From assembly GCA_946499615.1 (NCBI GenBank), contig CAMMST010000050.1:1-18093 (forward strand): a stretch of DNA of 18,093 nt. Direction: 5' to 3'. Made by a program: the position numbers and the translations under genes. Numbering within the stretch: position 1 is the stretch's first letter; every line of letters starts with the position of its first letter. Below are positions 1-6,914 of this stretch, one piece after another. Source of the DNA: Enterococcus_E cecorum_B. GTDB taxonomy: Bacteria; Bacillota; Bacilli; Lactobacillales; Enterococcaceae. The notes beneath the pieces were generated by a model. That model searched no databases, was not told where the DNA came from, and saw nothing but the letters and a program-made list of their open reading frames with translations.

Positions 1-413
1 TCGGATGAAAGGAGATTTTCTCAAGCGGGAGGGCGAATTTCACAATGTCTAGCTGGTGAACACCGTCAGGAAAAGTTGTGGGGTAAAGTTGTGAGAAGGG
101 TTGCCCAGCTACAAGCAAAAGGTTATCAATCAACTTGCTCAAATACGAGAAAATTCATGTGTAACCTACTGCTAAGAAAATCGGATGAAAGGAGATTTTC
201 TTAAGCAGGAGGGTGAATTTTCCGAGTATTTAGTTGATTGATACTGAGAAAGCTAAGTTTGTCCGGAATGACAGGAAAATCCACTAGTGTTAAAGATTTT
301 CCTAGACAGTCCGGCTTAGATGCGATGTAGCTACCCTTCGAACACGGATTAGAACCAGCTCGTTTAGACATGAAGAAATTCGTGTGTTTACCTTCCGCTG
401 AGAAAATCGGATG
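1..413. repeat. Degenerate array of hairpin-forming repeats (about 180-226 bp period)
   Basis: The block TCGGATG follows GAAAA-type arms at three places (loop GGATG at 3, 183 and 409). The middle copy is complete and folds into a long hairpin at 150-221. AAAATTCA (150-157) pairs with TGAATTTT (214-221), CCT (165-167) with AGG (210-212), CTGCT (169-173) with AGCAG (204-208), and AAGAAAATC (174-182) with GATTTTCTT (194-202), around loop GGATGAAAGGA. Copy 1 is cut by the window start, so only its loop and right arm (14-40) are visible. Copy 3 has only its left arm (376-408) and then stops. Copies 1 and 3 carry CG where copy 2 carries CA/TG at the outer stem, and CCGCT/AGCGG where copy 2 has CTGCT/AGCAG, so pairing is kept. 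The sequence between conserved blocks differs between units. No open reading frame or known RNA family was recognised. It could be a mobile miniature repeat or a structured RNA. Confidence 0.75.
253..319. other. Nested three-part hairpin inside the repeat array
   Basis: Three stems are visible in nested order. CTAAG (253-257) pairs with CTTAG (315-319), CCGG (263-266) with CCGG (311-314), and AGGAAAATC (273-281) with GATTTTCCT (295-303), around a 13-base loop. The inner stem reuses the GAAAATC/GATTTTC core of the flanking repeat hairpins although the surrounding sequence differs. No poly-T follows, so it does not look like an ordinary terminator. Function unknown. Confidence 0.6.
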
Positions 414-441
414 GTAAAAAAGCTCGTTTCATAATAATCAT

Positions 442-478
442 AAAAAATCGTTGCATTTCCGCGTGCAACGATTTTTTT
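442..478. terminator. Strong bidirectional rho-independent terminator
   Basis: A 14-bp perfect stem, AAAAAATCGTTGCA (442-455) with its complement at 464-477, encloses an 8-base loop and is followed by T. The A-rich 5' side makes it usable in both directions. It closes whatever transcript crosses the repeat array and insulates the peptide transporter gene downstream. Confidence 0.85.
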
Positions 479-854
479 GCGTCGTATAGGGATTTTCAGT
501 CAATTTCTGCGATTTTCACCCAACGATTCTGCTGTTTTCGTGGCAAATTATCCAACGATTATGCAACGAAAAATTTACGTTGGATGAATTGTTGCAACGA
601 TTTATAAAATTTCAGATGTTTTGTATATTCGAAAGGCTTTCAATTGTCAGACTATTAAGAAAACAAGCGTAATAAATAACTAAGATTTGGTATAGGATAA
701 TAATTATTAAAAAAATACCGATTAAAAATGAATAAATTATGATAAAAAATAATTTTTTTTCATATAAAAATGTCTATACAATAAAAATAATGAAATATTT
801 TTTGAGATACAAGTTATGATAAATTAAGATATTCTCTTTTTTATTACATAACAC
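479..854. other. Non-coding stretch with iterated CAACGATT motif, then AT-rich DNA
   Basis: No plausible gene was seen on either strand. The first part (to about 602) carries CAACGATT at 521-528, 553-560 and 595-602. A further copy at 466-473 and an inverted copy at 446-453 form the terminator stem just before. From about 605 the DNA becomes very AT-rich with A and T runs, typical of an upstream region but with no feature that can be named. Confidence 0.55.
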
Positions 855-935
855 TATAATTAAGGGTAAAATATTTATTGTCTTTTTTTATTTGGCTGAA
901 TCTACTCAGTCAGTACATAATTATTGTATAGGAGG
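855..935 (+). promoter_or_regulatory. Candidate promoter region and ribosome binding site of the peptide transporter
   Basis: A perfect TATAAT at 855-860 has only a weak -35 (TTCTCT, 832-837). Closer to the gene, TTGTCT (878-883) is followed after 17 bases by TCTACT (901-906), and TTGGCT (892-897) after 18 bases by CATAAT (916-921). The sequence does not decide which is used. GGAGG at 931-935 lies 6 bases before the ATG at 942 and fixes that start. Confidence 0.45.
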
Positions 936-941
936 TCTTCG

Positions 942-2405
942 ATGCAAAACGAAGAAAAAACTTTTTTAGGTCAACCTAGAGGACTCGCTACCTTGTTCTT
1001 CACGGAGATGTGGGAACGATTTTCATATTATGGAATGCGTGCGATTTTACTGTACTTCATGTATGATCAAGTGACGAATGGCGGTCTAGGATTACCAAAA
1101 TCAACAGCTGTAGCCATTATGTCGGTCTATGGTGCGTTAGTGTATATGTCTAGTATTCTAGGTGGTTGGTTATCAGACCGATTGTTTGGTTCGCATAAGA
1201 CCGTCTTTTATGGCGGCGTCTTTATCATGTTTGGTCATATTGTTTTAGCCTTGCCTTTAGCGGTTATCGGACTTTTCGTTTCCATGATTTTAATCGTCAT
1301 CGGTACCGGGATGCTTAAAGCCAATGTTTCAGGTATGGTCGGACACCTTTACGCAAAAGAAGATTTACGCCGCGATGCAGGTTTTTCGATCTTTTATATG
1401 GGCATTAATATCGGTTCGCTACTTGCGCCGATTATTGTCGGAACAGTTGGTCAAGGCTACAGCTACCATCTAGGCTTTGGGATTGCTGCGGTAGGGATGT
1501 TTATCGGACTACTAGTTTATTACTTCCAAGGCAAATCTACGTTAAATGGCATTGCGACTCAGCCAACGAATCCAATTGAAGGCACAGAGCGTCAAAAAGT
1601 ATTTCGTACCATTGCGCTATTAATTGTAGCTGTCTTAGTTATTTTTGTCGGTGCCTATGCTTTAGGCGTGCTAACGATTGATTTCTTTGTAAACTTTGTC
1701 AGCGTGGTGGGGATTGCGATTCCAATTATTTACTTCACGCGTATGTTAGTTTCCGATGAAGTGACTGCTGAGGAAAAATCAAAGGTACGTGCCTATATTC
1801 CACTATTTCTTGCGGCGATTATTTTCTGGTCCTTAGAAGAACAAGGCTCATCGATTTTAGCTTTATTTGCCAGTGAAAGAACCCAAGCAACCTTCTTTGG
1901 CTTTACCATTCCAGCTAGTTGGTATCAAACGCTCAACCCATTATTCGTTGTATTAATGACACCGTTCTTTGTGTGGTTATGGTCTAAAATGGGCAAGAAA
2001 CAACCATCAACCGTTGTGAAATTCTCAATTGGTTTAGTCTTAGCCGGTCTTTCTTTTGTGCTATTAATGTTACCGGGGATGCTTTATGGTGTAGAAGGTC
2101 GCGTCAGTCCATTATGGTTAATCGGCAGCTTCTTCATTATGATTGCGGGGGAAATGTGCCTATCTCCAGTTGGCTTATCCGTAACGACTAAATTAGCACC
2201 AAAAGCCTTTGAAGCGCAAACTTTAGCGATTTGGTTATTGGCTGATGCATCTTCACAAGTCATCAATGCGCAAATTGCTCGCTTCTATACACCGCAAACC
2301 GAGTCCGCTTATTACGGGATTGTCGGTGCGGTGGCTGTGATTGCAGGTATTATCCTGTACTTCAATCGCAAACCAATTCAAAAATTAATGGGAAATATTC
2401 ATTAA
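942..2405 (+). CDS. dtpT: Proton-dependent di-/tripeptide transporter, POT/PTR2 family
   Basis: This is a 487-residue integral membrane protein of the proton-coupled oligopeptide transporter family, which imports di- and tripeptides with protons across the cytoplasmic membrane. Near residue 20 it has the family signature FTEMWERFSYYGMRAILLYF, including the ExxERFxYYG element for proton coupling, followed by GGWLSDRLFG between early membrane helices. Many hydrophobic segments follow across the whole length, and the size matches lactococcal DtpT. The ATG at 942 is chosen over an upstream in-frame TTG (924) because GGAGG sits 6 bases before it and the upstream TTG would place the ribosome binding site inside the coding region. 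The gene stands alone between two terminators and is a single transcription unit. The family is very likely; the symbol rests on resemblance to DtpT, and substrate range is not visible in the sequence. Confidence 0.93.
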   Translation: MQNEEKTFLGQPRGLATLFFTEMWERFSYYGMRAILLYFMYDQVTNGGLGLPKSTAVAIMSVYGALVYMSSILGGWLSDRLFGSHKTVFYGGVFIMFGHIVLALPLAVIGLFVSMILIVIGTGMLKANVSGMVGHLYAKEDLRRDAGFSIFYMGINIGSLLAPIIVGTVGQGYSYHLGFGIAAVGMFIGLLVYYFQGKSTLNGIATQPTNPIEGTERQKVFRTIALLIVAVLVIFVGAYALGVLTIDFFVNFVSVVGIAIPIIYFTRMLVSDEVTAEEKSKVRAYIPLFLAAIIFWSLEEQGSSILALFASERTQATFFGFTIPASWYQTLNPLFVVLMTPFFVWLWSKMGKKQPSTVVKFSIGLVLAGLSFVLLMLPGMLYGVEGRVSPLWLIGSFFIMIAGEMCLSPVGLSVTTKLAPKAFEAQTLAIWLLADASSQVINAQIARFYTPQTESAYYGIVGAVAVIAGIILYFNRKPIQKLMGNIH

Positions 2406-2409
2406 AAAT

Positions 2410-2449
2410 AAAATGCCATTCTCGCAATCACGTGAGGATGGCATTTTTT
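2410..2449 (+). terminator. Rho-independent terminator after the peptide transporter
   Basis: AAAATGCCAT (2410-2419) pairs with its complement ending in ATGGCATTTT (2438-2447), with an inner CTC/GAG extension, and is followed by a T run. It begins 5 bases after the stop codon. Confidence 0.85.
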
Positions 2450-2528
2450 ATTATTTACGATACATATCAAAACGTCTGATGTGCAGCAAACGAATACTTT
2501 CAGCACCAGGCAAAGCAGGTAGATTCTC

Positions 2529-2599
2529 TATCGAACTTTATCGATACGTCAATTCAAAAGGGGCAAAGACTGGTCAATCAAAGCAAACTCTTGTATCAT
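2529..2599 (+). promoter_or_regulatory. Candidate promoter with upstream dyad for the phosphatase/glycosylase pair
   Basis: TGGTCA (2571-2576) and TATCAT (2594-2599) are separated by 17 bases, giving a transcript start about 27 bases before the ATG at 2633. Upstream lies the perfect inverted repeat TATCGA-acttta-TCGATA (2529-2546), a possible operator. Both are predictions by eye. Confidence 0.45.
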
Positions 2600-2632
2600 A
2601 AAGACAGAAACTGCGAAGAAAAGAGTGTAAGT

Positions 2633-3226
2633 ATGACAAGATTTTATTTTTTACGACATGGTATTACTGAAATTAATGAACAACGGCGCTTTAATGGGGG
2701 ACGTGTGGATTCGCCATTAACACTAGAAGGCATCGAACAGACGAAAAAATTGCGACCATTTTTTGCTAATTTACGTTTTGATGCGATATATGTTTCCCCA
2801 CAATTTCGGGCGCAGACTACCTTGCAATTAGCTGTTAATCCTAAGCAATATGTGGTCGATGAACGTTTGCGTGAGTTTTATTTTGGCGATTGGGAAGGGA
2901 TCTTATTTGAAGAAGTCCCACAAGAAACCCGCCAACTTTATCATGATCATCCGGAAGCTTTTCCGACTGCAGACTATCAGATGGAGTCTTATGAAGAAGT
3001 TTTCGCTCGTGGAAAAGCCGTGGTGGATGAGTTGTGCGGACGTTTTCCTGATGGTCAAGTGTTAGTAGTCGGCCATGGTGTTCATTTAACGTTATTAATT
3101 CAACGCTTATTAGGGAACAGAACAGCTGATTTTCGTAAAGATGGCTTACTACCTAATGCGAGTGTGACGATTGTGGATGTGACGGAAAATCAAGCACAGT
3201 TAATCGAGTGGGGGCGAATCGGCTAA
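2633..3226 (+). CDS. Histidine phosphatase family protein (phosphoglycerate mutase-like)
   Basis: This 197-residue protein belongs to the histidine phosphatase superfamily, whose members transfer or hydrolyse phosphate through a phospho-histidine. The N-terminal RHG motif (FYFLRHGITEINEQ, residues about 4-17) supplies the catalytic His. YVSPQFRAQTT supplies the conserved Ser-Arg, LREFYFGDWEG is the usual acidic helix, and VVGHGVHLTLL carries the second catalytic His. The size fits the broad phosphatase branch rather than glycolytic phosphoglycerate mutase (about 230-250 residues). The start at 2633 gives the standard N-terminus; the upstream extension to 2591 overlaps the predicted promoter. 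The ribosome binding site is weak (AAGAAAAGAG). Its stop overlaps the ATG of the uracil-DNA glycosylase gene, so the two are translationally coupled. Substrate cannot be told from the sequence. Confidence 0.88.
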   Translation: MTRFYFLRHGITEINEQRRFNGGRVDSPLTLEGIEQTKKLRPFFANLRFDAIYVSPQFRAQTTLQLAVNPKQYVVDERLREFYFGDWEGILFEEVPQETRQLYHDHPEAFPTADYQMESYEEVFARGKAVVDELCGRFPDGQVLVVGHGVHLTLLIQRLLGNRTADFRKDGLLPNASVTIVDVTENQAQLIEWGRIG

Positions 3227-3804
3227 TGGATATCGCAGCGATTCAATCAGCTATTATGCAAGACGAGGCTAATCAAAGCTACACTTGTCAACAGATTAAA
3301 CCATTATTTCAAGTCAGTCCGCAAGCCAAGATTCTAATTATCGGGCAAGCACCTGGTCAAAAAGCCCAAGATCGTCAAAAATTATTTGCAGATGCGAGTG
3401 GCAATCGTTTAAGAGCATGGCTAGGAGTAGATGAGGCGCTATTTTATGAGAGTGGGGATATTGCTATTTTGCCAATGGATTTTTACTTTCCAGGAGCGGG
3501 CAAATCAGGGGACCTTCCACCGCGAAAAGGTTTTGCGCAAAAATGGCATCCTCTGCTATTAGAACAAATGCCGGATATTCAACTAACCCTTTTAATCGGA
3601 CATTATGCGATGGAAAGATATCTAGGCATCAAAAAAAGTACCCCTTTAACACAAGTGGTGCAAGATTATCAGCGTTATTTGCCTACGTATTTTCCATTGA
3701 TCCATCCTTCGCCAAGAAATCAAATCTGGCAGAAAAAACATCCCTGGTTTGACCAAGAAGTGCTGCCTTGCTTAAAACAACAAGTCGAAAATATTTTGAA
3801 ATAA
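3226..3804 (+). CDS. Uracil-DNA glycosylase superfamily protein
   Basis: This 192-residue protein of the uracil-DNA glycosylase fold would remove uracil or related damaged bases from DNA in the cytoplasm. Motif 1 is IIGQAPGQKAQ (about residues 39-49), followed by the subgroup-typical FADASGNRLRAWLGV. Motif 2 is HPSPRN near residue 163. This combination resembles the short 'uracil-DNA glycosylase family protein' group common in bacteria rather than classic Ung (which has GQDPYH). The iron-sulfur cysteines of family 4 are not apparent. The ATG at 3226 overlaps the preceding stop (TAATG), which favours it over an in-frame GTG at 3208; the only Shine-Dalgarno-like run, TGGGGGCG, lies inside the phosphatase gene. 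Family assignment is firm; the damaged base recognised is unknown. Confidence 0.87.
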   Translation: MDIAAIQSAIMQDEANQSYTCQQIKPLFQVSPQAKILIIGQAPGQKAQDRQKLFADASGNRLRAWLGVDEALFYESGDIAILPMDFYFPGAGKSGDLPPRKGFAQKWHPLLLEQMPDIQLTLLIGHYAMERYLGIKKSTPLTQVVQDYQRYLPTYFPLIHPSPRNQIWQKKHPWFDQEVLPCLKQQVENILK

Positions 3805-3840
3805 AAAAAGTCGCTCAGCCCACAAACTGAGTGACTTTTT
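3805..3840. terminator. Bidirectional terminator between convergent genes
   Basis: AAAAAGTCGCTCAG (3805-3818) pairs with CTGAGTGACTTTTT (3827-3840) with one mismatch. A-run and T-run flank both sides. It starts right after the glycosylase stop and ends 8 bases before the stop of the convergent DUF554 gene, so it can serve both. Confidence 0.88.
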
Positions 3841-3848
3841 GGTTAAAA

Positions 3849-4574
3849 TTATAGCATCGGCATAATGATTACTGTCCAGAGATAACTAAAAGGCATCGCG
3901 AACACCATCGCTGGAATCATATCAGCGGTTGGGAATTGTTTGATGTTGACCATGCGAAATCCGGTAGCTAACATTAAAAAGCCGCCCACTGCTTTGAAAT
4001 CAGCGATCATTGTTGGATTGGTTAGTGGAAAAATCAGCTTTGCACCAAGGAATAATAAAAAGAAAATGACAAATTGTGGCAAAGCAATCACGGATACTAC
4101 ATAGCCAAGATTACAAGCAAAAATCGCCGCGGTAAAGAAATCTAAAATCGACTTTGCAATCAATATGGTGTGGTCGCCAGTCATCCCTGCATCCAAACTT
4201 CCATAAATCCCAGTACCTGAAGCACAAAACAACACGATGATGGTAACGAGTTGAATTTGAAAAGCTTCTTGACTCATATGGGTTTGCTCACCGACTAGTT
4301 TACTGATTGGCTTTTGCATTACACTTGCTGCGCCTCGTAATCGTTGCTCTACATGAAAGGCTAATCCAACAGCAGTCCCAATAATGACCGCAAATACCAC
4401 AGCGGGCATGTTTTTCATTAAGACAATACTACTGACACCCATTCCCATCGAACATAACCCAAAGATAAGGGTGATTTCTTGTTTGAAACGATCTGATAGC
4501 CGTTCTTCTAATAATCCGCCACAAATCCCTCCTAGAAAAATGGCAATACTATTGACGATAATTCCTACTGGCAC
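3849..4574 (-). CDS. DUF554 family membrane protein (YqgA/YdfK-like)
   Basis: This 241-residue polytopic membrane protein is of the DUF554 family, whose function is not established. The N-terminus reads VPVGIIVNSIAIFLGGICGG, the usual start of the family, followed by LSDRFKQEITLIFGLCSMGMGVSSI and further hydrophobic segments (about six or seven membrane spans). A GTG start at 4574 is chosen. It has an AGAGGGG ribosome binding site 5 bases upstream and gives the family N-terminus. The longer in-frame extension to an ATG at 4709 would begin inside the glf terminator and upstream of the predicted promoter. The gene has its own promoter, so it is probably not simply part of a glf operon although glf lies upstream on the same strand. 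Confidence 0.85.
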   Translation of the reverse strand: MPVGIIVNSIAIFLGGICGGLLEERLSDRFKQEITLIFGLCSMGMGVSSIVLMKNMPAVVFAVIIGTAVGLAFHVEQRLRGAASVMQKPISKLVGEQTHMSQEAFQIQLVTIIVLFCASGTGIYGSLDAGMTGDHTILIAKSILDFFTAAIFACNLGYVVSVIALPQFVIFFLLFLGAKLIFPLTNPTMIADFKAVGGFLMLATGFRMVNIKQFPTADMIPAMVFAMPFSYLWTVIIMPML

Positions 4575-4609
4575 AATAACCCCTCTTTTCAAAATGATTG
4601 AATGAGTAG

Positions 4610-4638
4610 ATTCTAGCAAAAATGATGCCAAGAAACAA
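4610..4638 (-). promoter_or_regulatory. Promoter of the DUF554 gene
   Basis: On the minus strand, TTGTTT (4638-4633) and TAGAAT (4615-4610) are separated by exactly 17 bases. The transcript would begin about 30 bases before the GTG at 4574, which supports that start. Confidence 0.65.
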
Positions 4639-4687
4639 GGAGGACTGTAGAGGTAAATTTTCAGTACAGAGCAAATTTTTGGCGCAT

Positions 4688-4730
4688 AAAAAATCCCCAC
4701 CACTTTCATTCAAAGTGCGGGGAAGATTTT
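4688..4730 (-). terminator. Terminator of glf
   Basis: Read on the minus strand, the segment starting at the glf stop forms a G/C-rich stem (CCCCGCACTTT against AAAGTGGTGGGG, one bulged base) with a GAATG loop, followed by a T run. A complementary A-rich 5' side means it may work weakly in the other direction. Confidence 0.78.
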
Positions 4731-5832
4731 ATTGGGCTAATTCTTGTTTCGCTACGTTTAAGGCAGCTTCAATGACTTTATGCATATCAAAGTACTGATA
4801 CATACCCAAACGCCCACCAAAAATCACATTCGGATAGTCCTTAGCAAGCTGACAATATTTTTGATATAAGGCGGCATTTTCCGGTGTTTGTACGGGATAA
4901 TAAGGTTCGTCGCCTTTTTGCCAATTCGCAGGATATTCTTTGGTAATCACCGTTTTTTCCTGTTGACCAAATTCAAAATGTTTATGTTCGATGATGCGCG
5001 TAAAAGGATATTTGGCATCAATATAATTAATGACCGCATTGCCTTGATAATTGGCTTCATCTAGCAATTCATGTTCAAAGCGTAAAGAACGATACTCTAA
5101 AGGACCGTACCTGTAATCAAAAAACTGATCAATCATTCCGGTGAAAATAATTTTATCGTAATTGTTCAAATAGTCCGCTTTCTTAGCAAAAAAATCTGTC
5201 TTGAGATGCACGGTAATGTTTGGTAAATCGAGCATCTTCTCCACCATTTTCGTATAGCCACCAATTGGGATTCCCTGATATTTATCATTGAAATAGTTGT
5301 TATTAAAAGTCAATCTGACTGGCAGACGCTTGATGATAAACGGCGGCAATTCACTGCATTTACGGCCCCATTGTTTTTCGGTATATTCCTTAATCAACGT
5401 TTCGTAAATATCCGTTCCTACTAAATCAATCGCCTGTTCTTCTAAGTTTTCCGGTTTTTTCCCATGAAGGACTTGGCGCTGCTCGTCGATTTTTGCTTGA
5501 ACATCTTTAGGCTTGGTTAATTTCCAAAGCTGATAAAAGGTGCTCATATTAAAAGGCAGAGAGTAGAGTTCGCCACGGCTGAAGGCAAACGGCGAATTGA
5601 TAAAATGATTAAATTCAGCAAACTGATTCACAAATTGCCAAACTTCTTCATTCGAGGTATGAAAAATGTGCGCGCCGTATTGATGGACCTGAATACCCGC
5701 TACTTCTTTAGTATAAATATTTCCGGCGAGATGGTCGCGTTTTTCGATGATGGTGATTTGATGTCCAGCTTTAGCGAGTTTGTGTGCCATAGTTGCCCCG
5801 AAAAGTCCCGCGCCGACAATTAAATAGTTCAT
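4729..5832 (-). CDS. glf: UDP-galactopyranose mutase
   Basis: This 367-residue cytoplasmic flavoenzyme interconverts UDP-galactopyranose and UDP-galactofuranose, the donor for galactofuranose in cell-surface polysaccharides. The N-terminal FAD fold is clear: MNYLIVGAGLFGATMA with the GxGxxG core, then IIEKRDHLAGNIYT. YTEKQWGRKCSELP carries the conserved Trp/Arg region, and the C-terminal GGRLGMYQYFDMHKVIEAAL carries the Tyr/Asp flavin and substrate site. Length fits bacterial Glf. The start at 5832 is chosen: AAGGGTGG lies 4 bases upstream, and the in-frame ATG at 5862 would lie before the predicted transcript start. No glycosyltransferase or capsule genes are in the window, so glf stands alone here and the polysaccharide it feeds is unknown. 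Confidence 0.95.
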   Translation of the reverse strand: MNYLIVGAGLFGATMAHKLAKAGHQITIIEKRDHLAGNIYTKEVAGIQVHQYGAHIFHTSNEEVWQFVNQFAEFNHFINSPFAFSRGELYSLPFNMSTFYQLWKLTKPKDVQAKIDEQRQVLHGKKPENLEEQAIDLVGTDIYETLIKEYTEKQWGRKCSELPPFIIKRLPVRLTFNNNYFNDKYQGIPIGGYTKMVEKMLDLPNITVHLKTDFFAKKADYLNNYDKIIFTGMIDQFFDYRYGPLEYRSLRFEHELLDEANYQGNAVINYIDAKYPFTRIIEHKHFEFGQQEKTVITKEYPANWQKGDEPYYPVQTPENAALYQKYCQLAKDYPNVIFGGRLGMYQYFDMHKVIEAALNVAKQELAQ

Positions 5833-5860
5833 GCTGCCACCCTTTCTTCTTTTTGGTTTC

Positions 5861-5869
5861 ATTATAGCA
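5861..5869 (-). promoter_or_regulatory. Extended -10 promoter of glf
   Basis: On the minus strand TGCTATAAT (5869-5861) is a perfect extended -10. No good -35 lies 16-18 bases upstream, as is common for extended -10 promoters. The transcript would start near 5854, leaving a leader of about 20 bases. Confidence 0.65.
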
Positions 5870-5922
5870 CAGGTCGCATTTTTTCGATAAGGGCAGTTTC
5901 ACAAGTCTGAGTTTTCGCAAAG

Positions 5923-5989
5923 GTATCTTTTTGGAAACTTACGGCAAAAAAAGTGCCTACTTCCTATCTGTTGGCTTTAGGTCTATAGT
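5923..5989 (+). promoter_or_regulatory. Predicted HxlR operator and promoter of the CatE-like gene (site A)
   Basis: A 41-bp element at 5923-5963 begins GTATCTTTTTGG and ends AAAAAGTGCCTACTTC. It matches, at 34 of 41 positions and without gaps, the element between the LLM oxidoreductase and HxlR genes (17113-17153, minus). The -10 TATAGT (5984-5989) lies at the identical distance in both, preceded by C. The -35 would be TTCCTA (5961-5966), overlapping the element's end, so a bound repressor would block RNA polymerase. The right part contains the dyad AAGT-gcct-ACTT, resembling the AGT/ACT half-sites known for DUF24-type regulators. Confidence 0.75.
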
Positions 5990-6013
5990 AAAGAGCAGAA
6001 AGAAGGAATATAT

Positions 6014-6847
6014 ATGTTACAATTAGGTCCCGTTTATCTCAATGTACTTGACTTACCAAGACTATCTCAGTTTTATCAAGAAGTTGTCGGGTTAAGTGTA
6101 TTATCCAAAACAAAAGAACAAATCGTATTAGGCATTCAGGCAGATCAGCGTCCATTAGTGATCTTGCAACTAGCCGCTAAGGAAGATAAGCAAACAGCCG
6201 GACTTTATCATTTGGCAATTTTGGTACCGACACGGCTTGCACTCTCTGAAGTTTTGCATCATTTAATTCAATGTGGGGTAGCATTAGAAGGTGGGGCAGA
6301 CCATGGCTATAGTGAAGCTTTGTATTTTCATGATTTAGAAGGTAATGGAATTGAAATTTATTGCGATAAACCACAGACTCAGTGGGATGTGAGAAGCGAT
6401 GGACGGATTATAGGAGTCACTGAAGAATTAGCCGCTCAAGAGATTTATGAGATGATTTCACAAGTAAGTGAGCCCTTTGTCTTACCTCAAGGCACTAAGA
6501 TGGGGCATGTGCACTTAGCAGTAGGCGATGCATTGGCTAGTTCCAAACGCTATCAAGCGCTACTCGATATGCAAGAAAAACACCAATATGTCAAGGCTTC
6601 CTGGATTGCGAGCGGTAGTTATCACCATCATCTAGCGTTTAACCAGTGGCAACGACGTTATACAGTGCATCAAAACAAGCAAGCTGGACTTTCTAAAATC
6701 AGTTTTGTAAGTGACCAGGCAGCCGAACTCTTAGCCATCGCCAGTCGCGCCCCTAAGCTAGGGTTTCAAATCAAGCATCAAACCACCCGCCAACTTCAAT
6801 TGCTAGATACAGACGGCATTGCGATTCAAATCGATTATCAACATTAG
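6014..6847 (+). CDS. catE: CatE-like VOC family protein (catechol-2,3-dioxygenase type)
   Basis: This 277-residue protein of two vicinal-oxygen-chelate modules resembles Bacillus CatE/YfiE, an iron-dependent extradiol dioxygenase that cleaves catechol-type rings. The first module runs from GPVYLNVLDLPR through GLYHLAILVPTR to ALYFHDLEGNGIEIYCDKPQ (Glu near residue 115). The second starts MGHVHLAVGD near residue 160 and contains GSYHHHLAFNQW. These blocks, with candidate metal-ligand His and Glu, match the CatE pattern as I recall it. The last strand reads GIAIQIDY, with Gln where many VOC metal sites have Glu. The ATG at 6014 has AGAAGGA 6 bases upstream. The promoter carries an element nearly identical to that at the HxlR/LLM locus at 17.1 kb, so regulation by that HxlR protein is predicted. 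The family is firm; the substrate is inferred and the gene symbol is tentative. Confidence 0.8.
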   Translation: MLQLGPVYLNVLDLPRLSQFYQEVVGLSVLSKTKEQIVLGIQADQRPLVILQLAAKEDKQTAGLYHLAILVPTRLALSEVLHHLIQCGVALEGGADHGYSEALYFHDLEGNGIEIYCDKPQTQWDVRSDGRIIGVTEELAAQEIYEMISQVSEPFVLPQGTKMGHVHLAVGDALASSKRYQALLDMQEKHQYVKASWIASGSYHHHLAFNQWQRRYTVHQNKQAGLSKISFVSDQAAELLAIASRAPKLGFQIKHQTTRQLQLLDTDGIAIQIDYQH

Positions 6848-6872
6848 ATTGCTTTCTTGGCGGTCTTTTTTT
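6846..6872 (+). terminator. Terminator of the CatE-like gene
   Basis: AGATTGC (6846-6852) can pair with GCGGTCT (6860-6866), with two G-U pairs and a 7-base loop, followed by seven T. It begins inside the stop codon. The stem is short, so efficiency is uncertain. Confidence 0.6.
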
Positions 6873-6881
6873 GTGCTATAC

Positions 6882-6914
6882 ATATAGGAAGAAAAAGTGC
6901 TTTTTTACCTATAT
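6882..6914. other. AT-rich hairpin with an AAAAAGTGC core
   Basis: ATATAGG (6882-6888) pairs with CCTATAT (6908-6914), and AAAAAG (6892-6897) with CTTTTT beyond a TG loop, giving a nearly continuous dyad. Its AAAAAGTGC core also occurs in the two HxlR-type elements, but the rest does not match. It lies between the CatE-like terminator and the NfeD promoter. Role unknown. Confidence 0.45.

Noticed and set aside
1..413. Repeats at the left end as a CRISPR array
   Set aside because: Copies are 180-226 bp apart with imperfect, long, folded blocks and no uniform short spacers; no cas gene is present.
924..941. TTG start for the peptide transporter
   Set aside because: It would place the GGAGG ribosome binding site inside the coding region; the ATG at 942 is spaced correctly.
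2413..2601. 62-residue plus-strand frame
   Set aside because: It starts inside the transporter's terminator, has no ribosome binding site and overlaps the promoter of the phosphatase gene.
4575..4709. N-terminal extension of the DUF554 protein
   Set aside because: It would begin in the glf terminator loop and upstream of the predicted promoter; the family N-terminus starts at the GTG at 4574.
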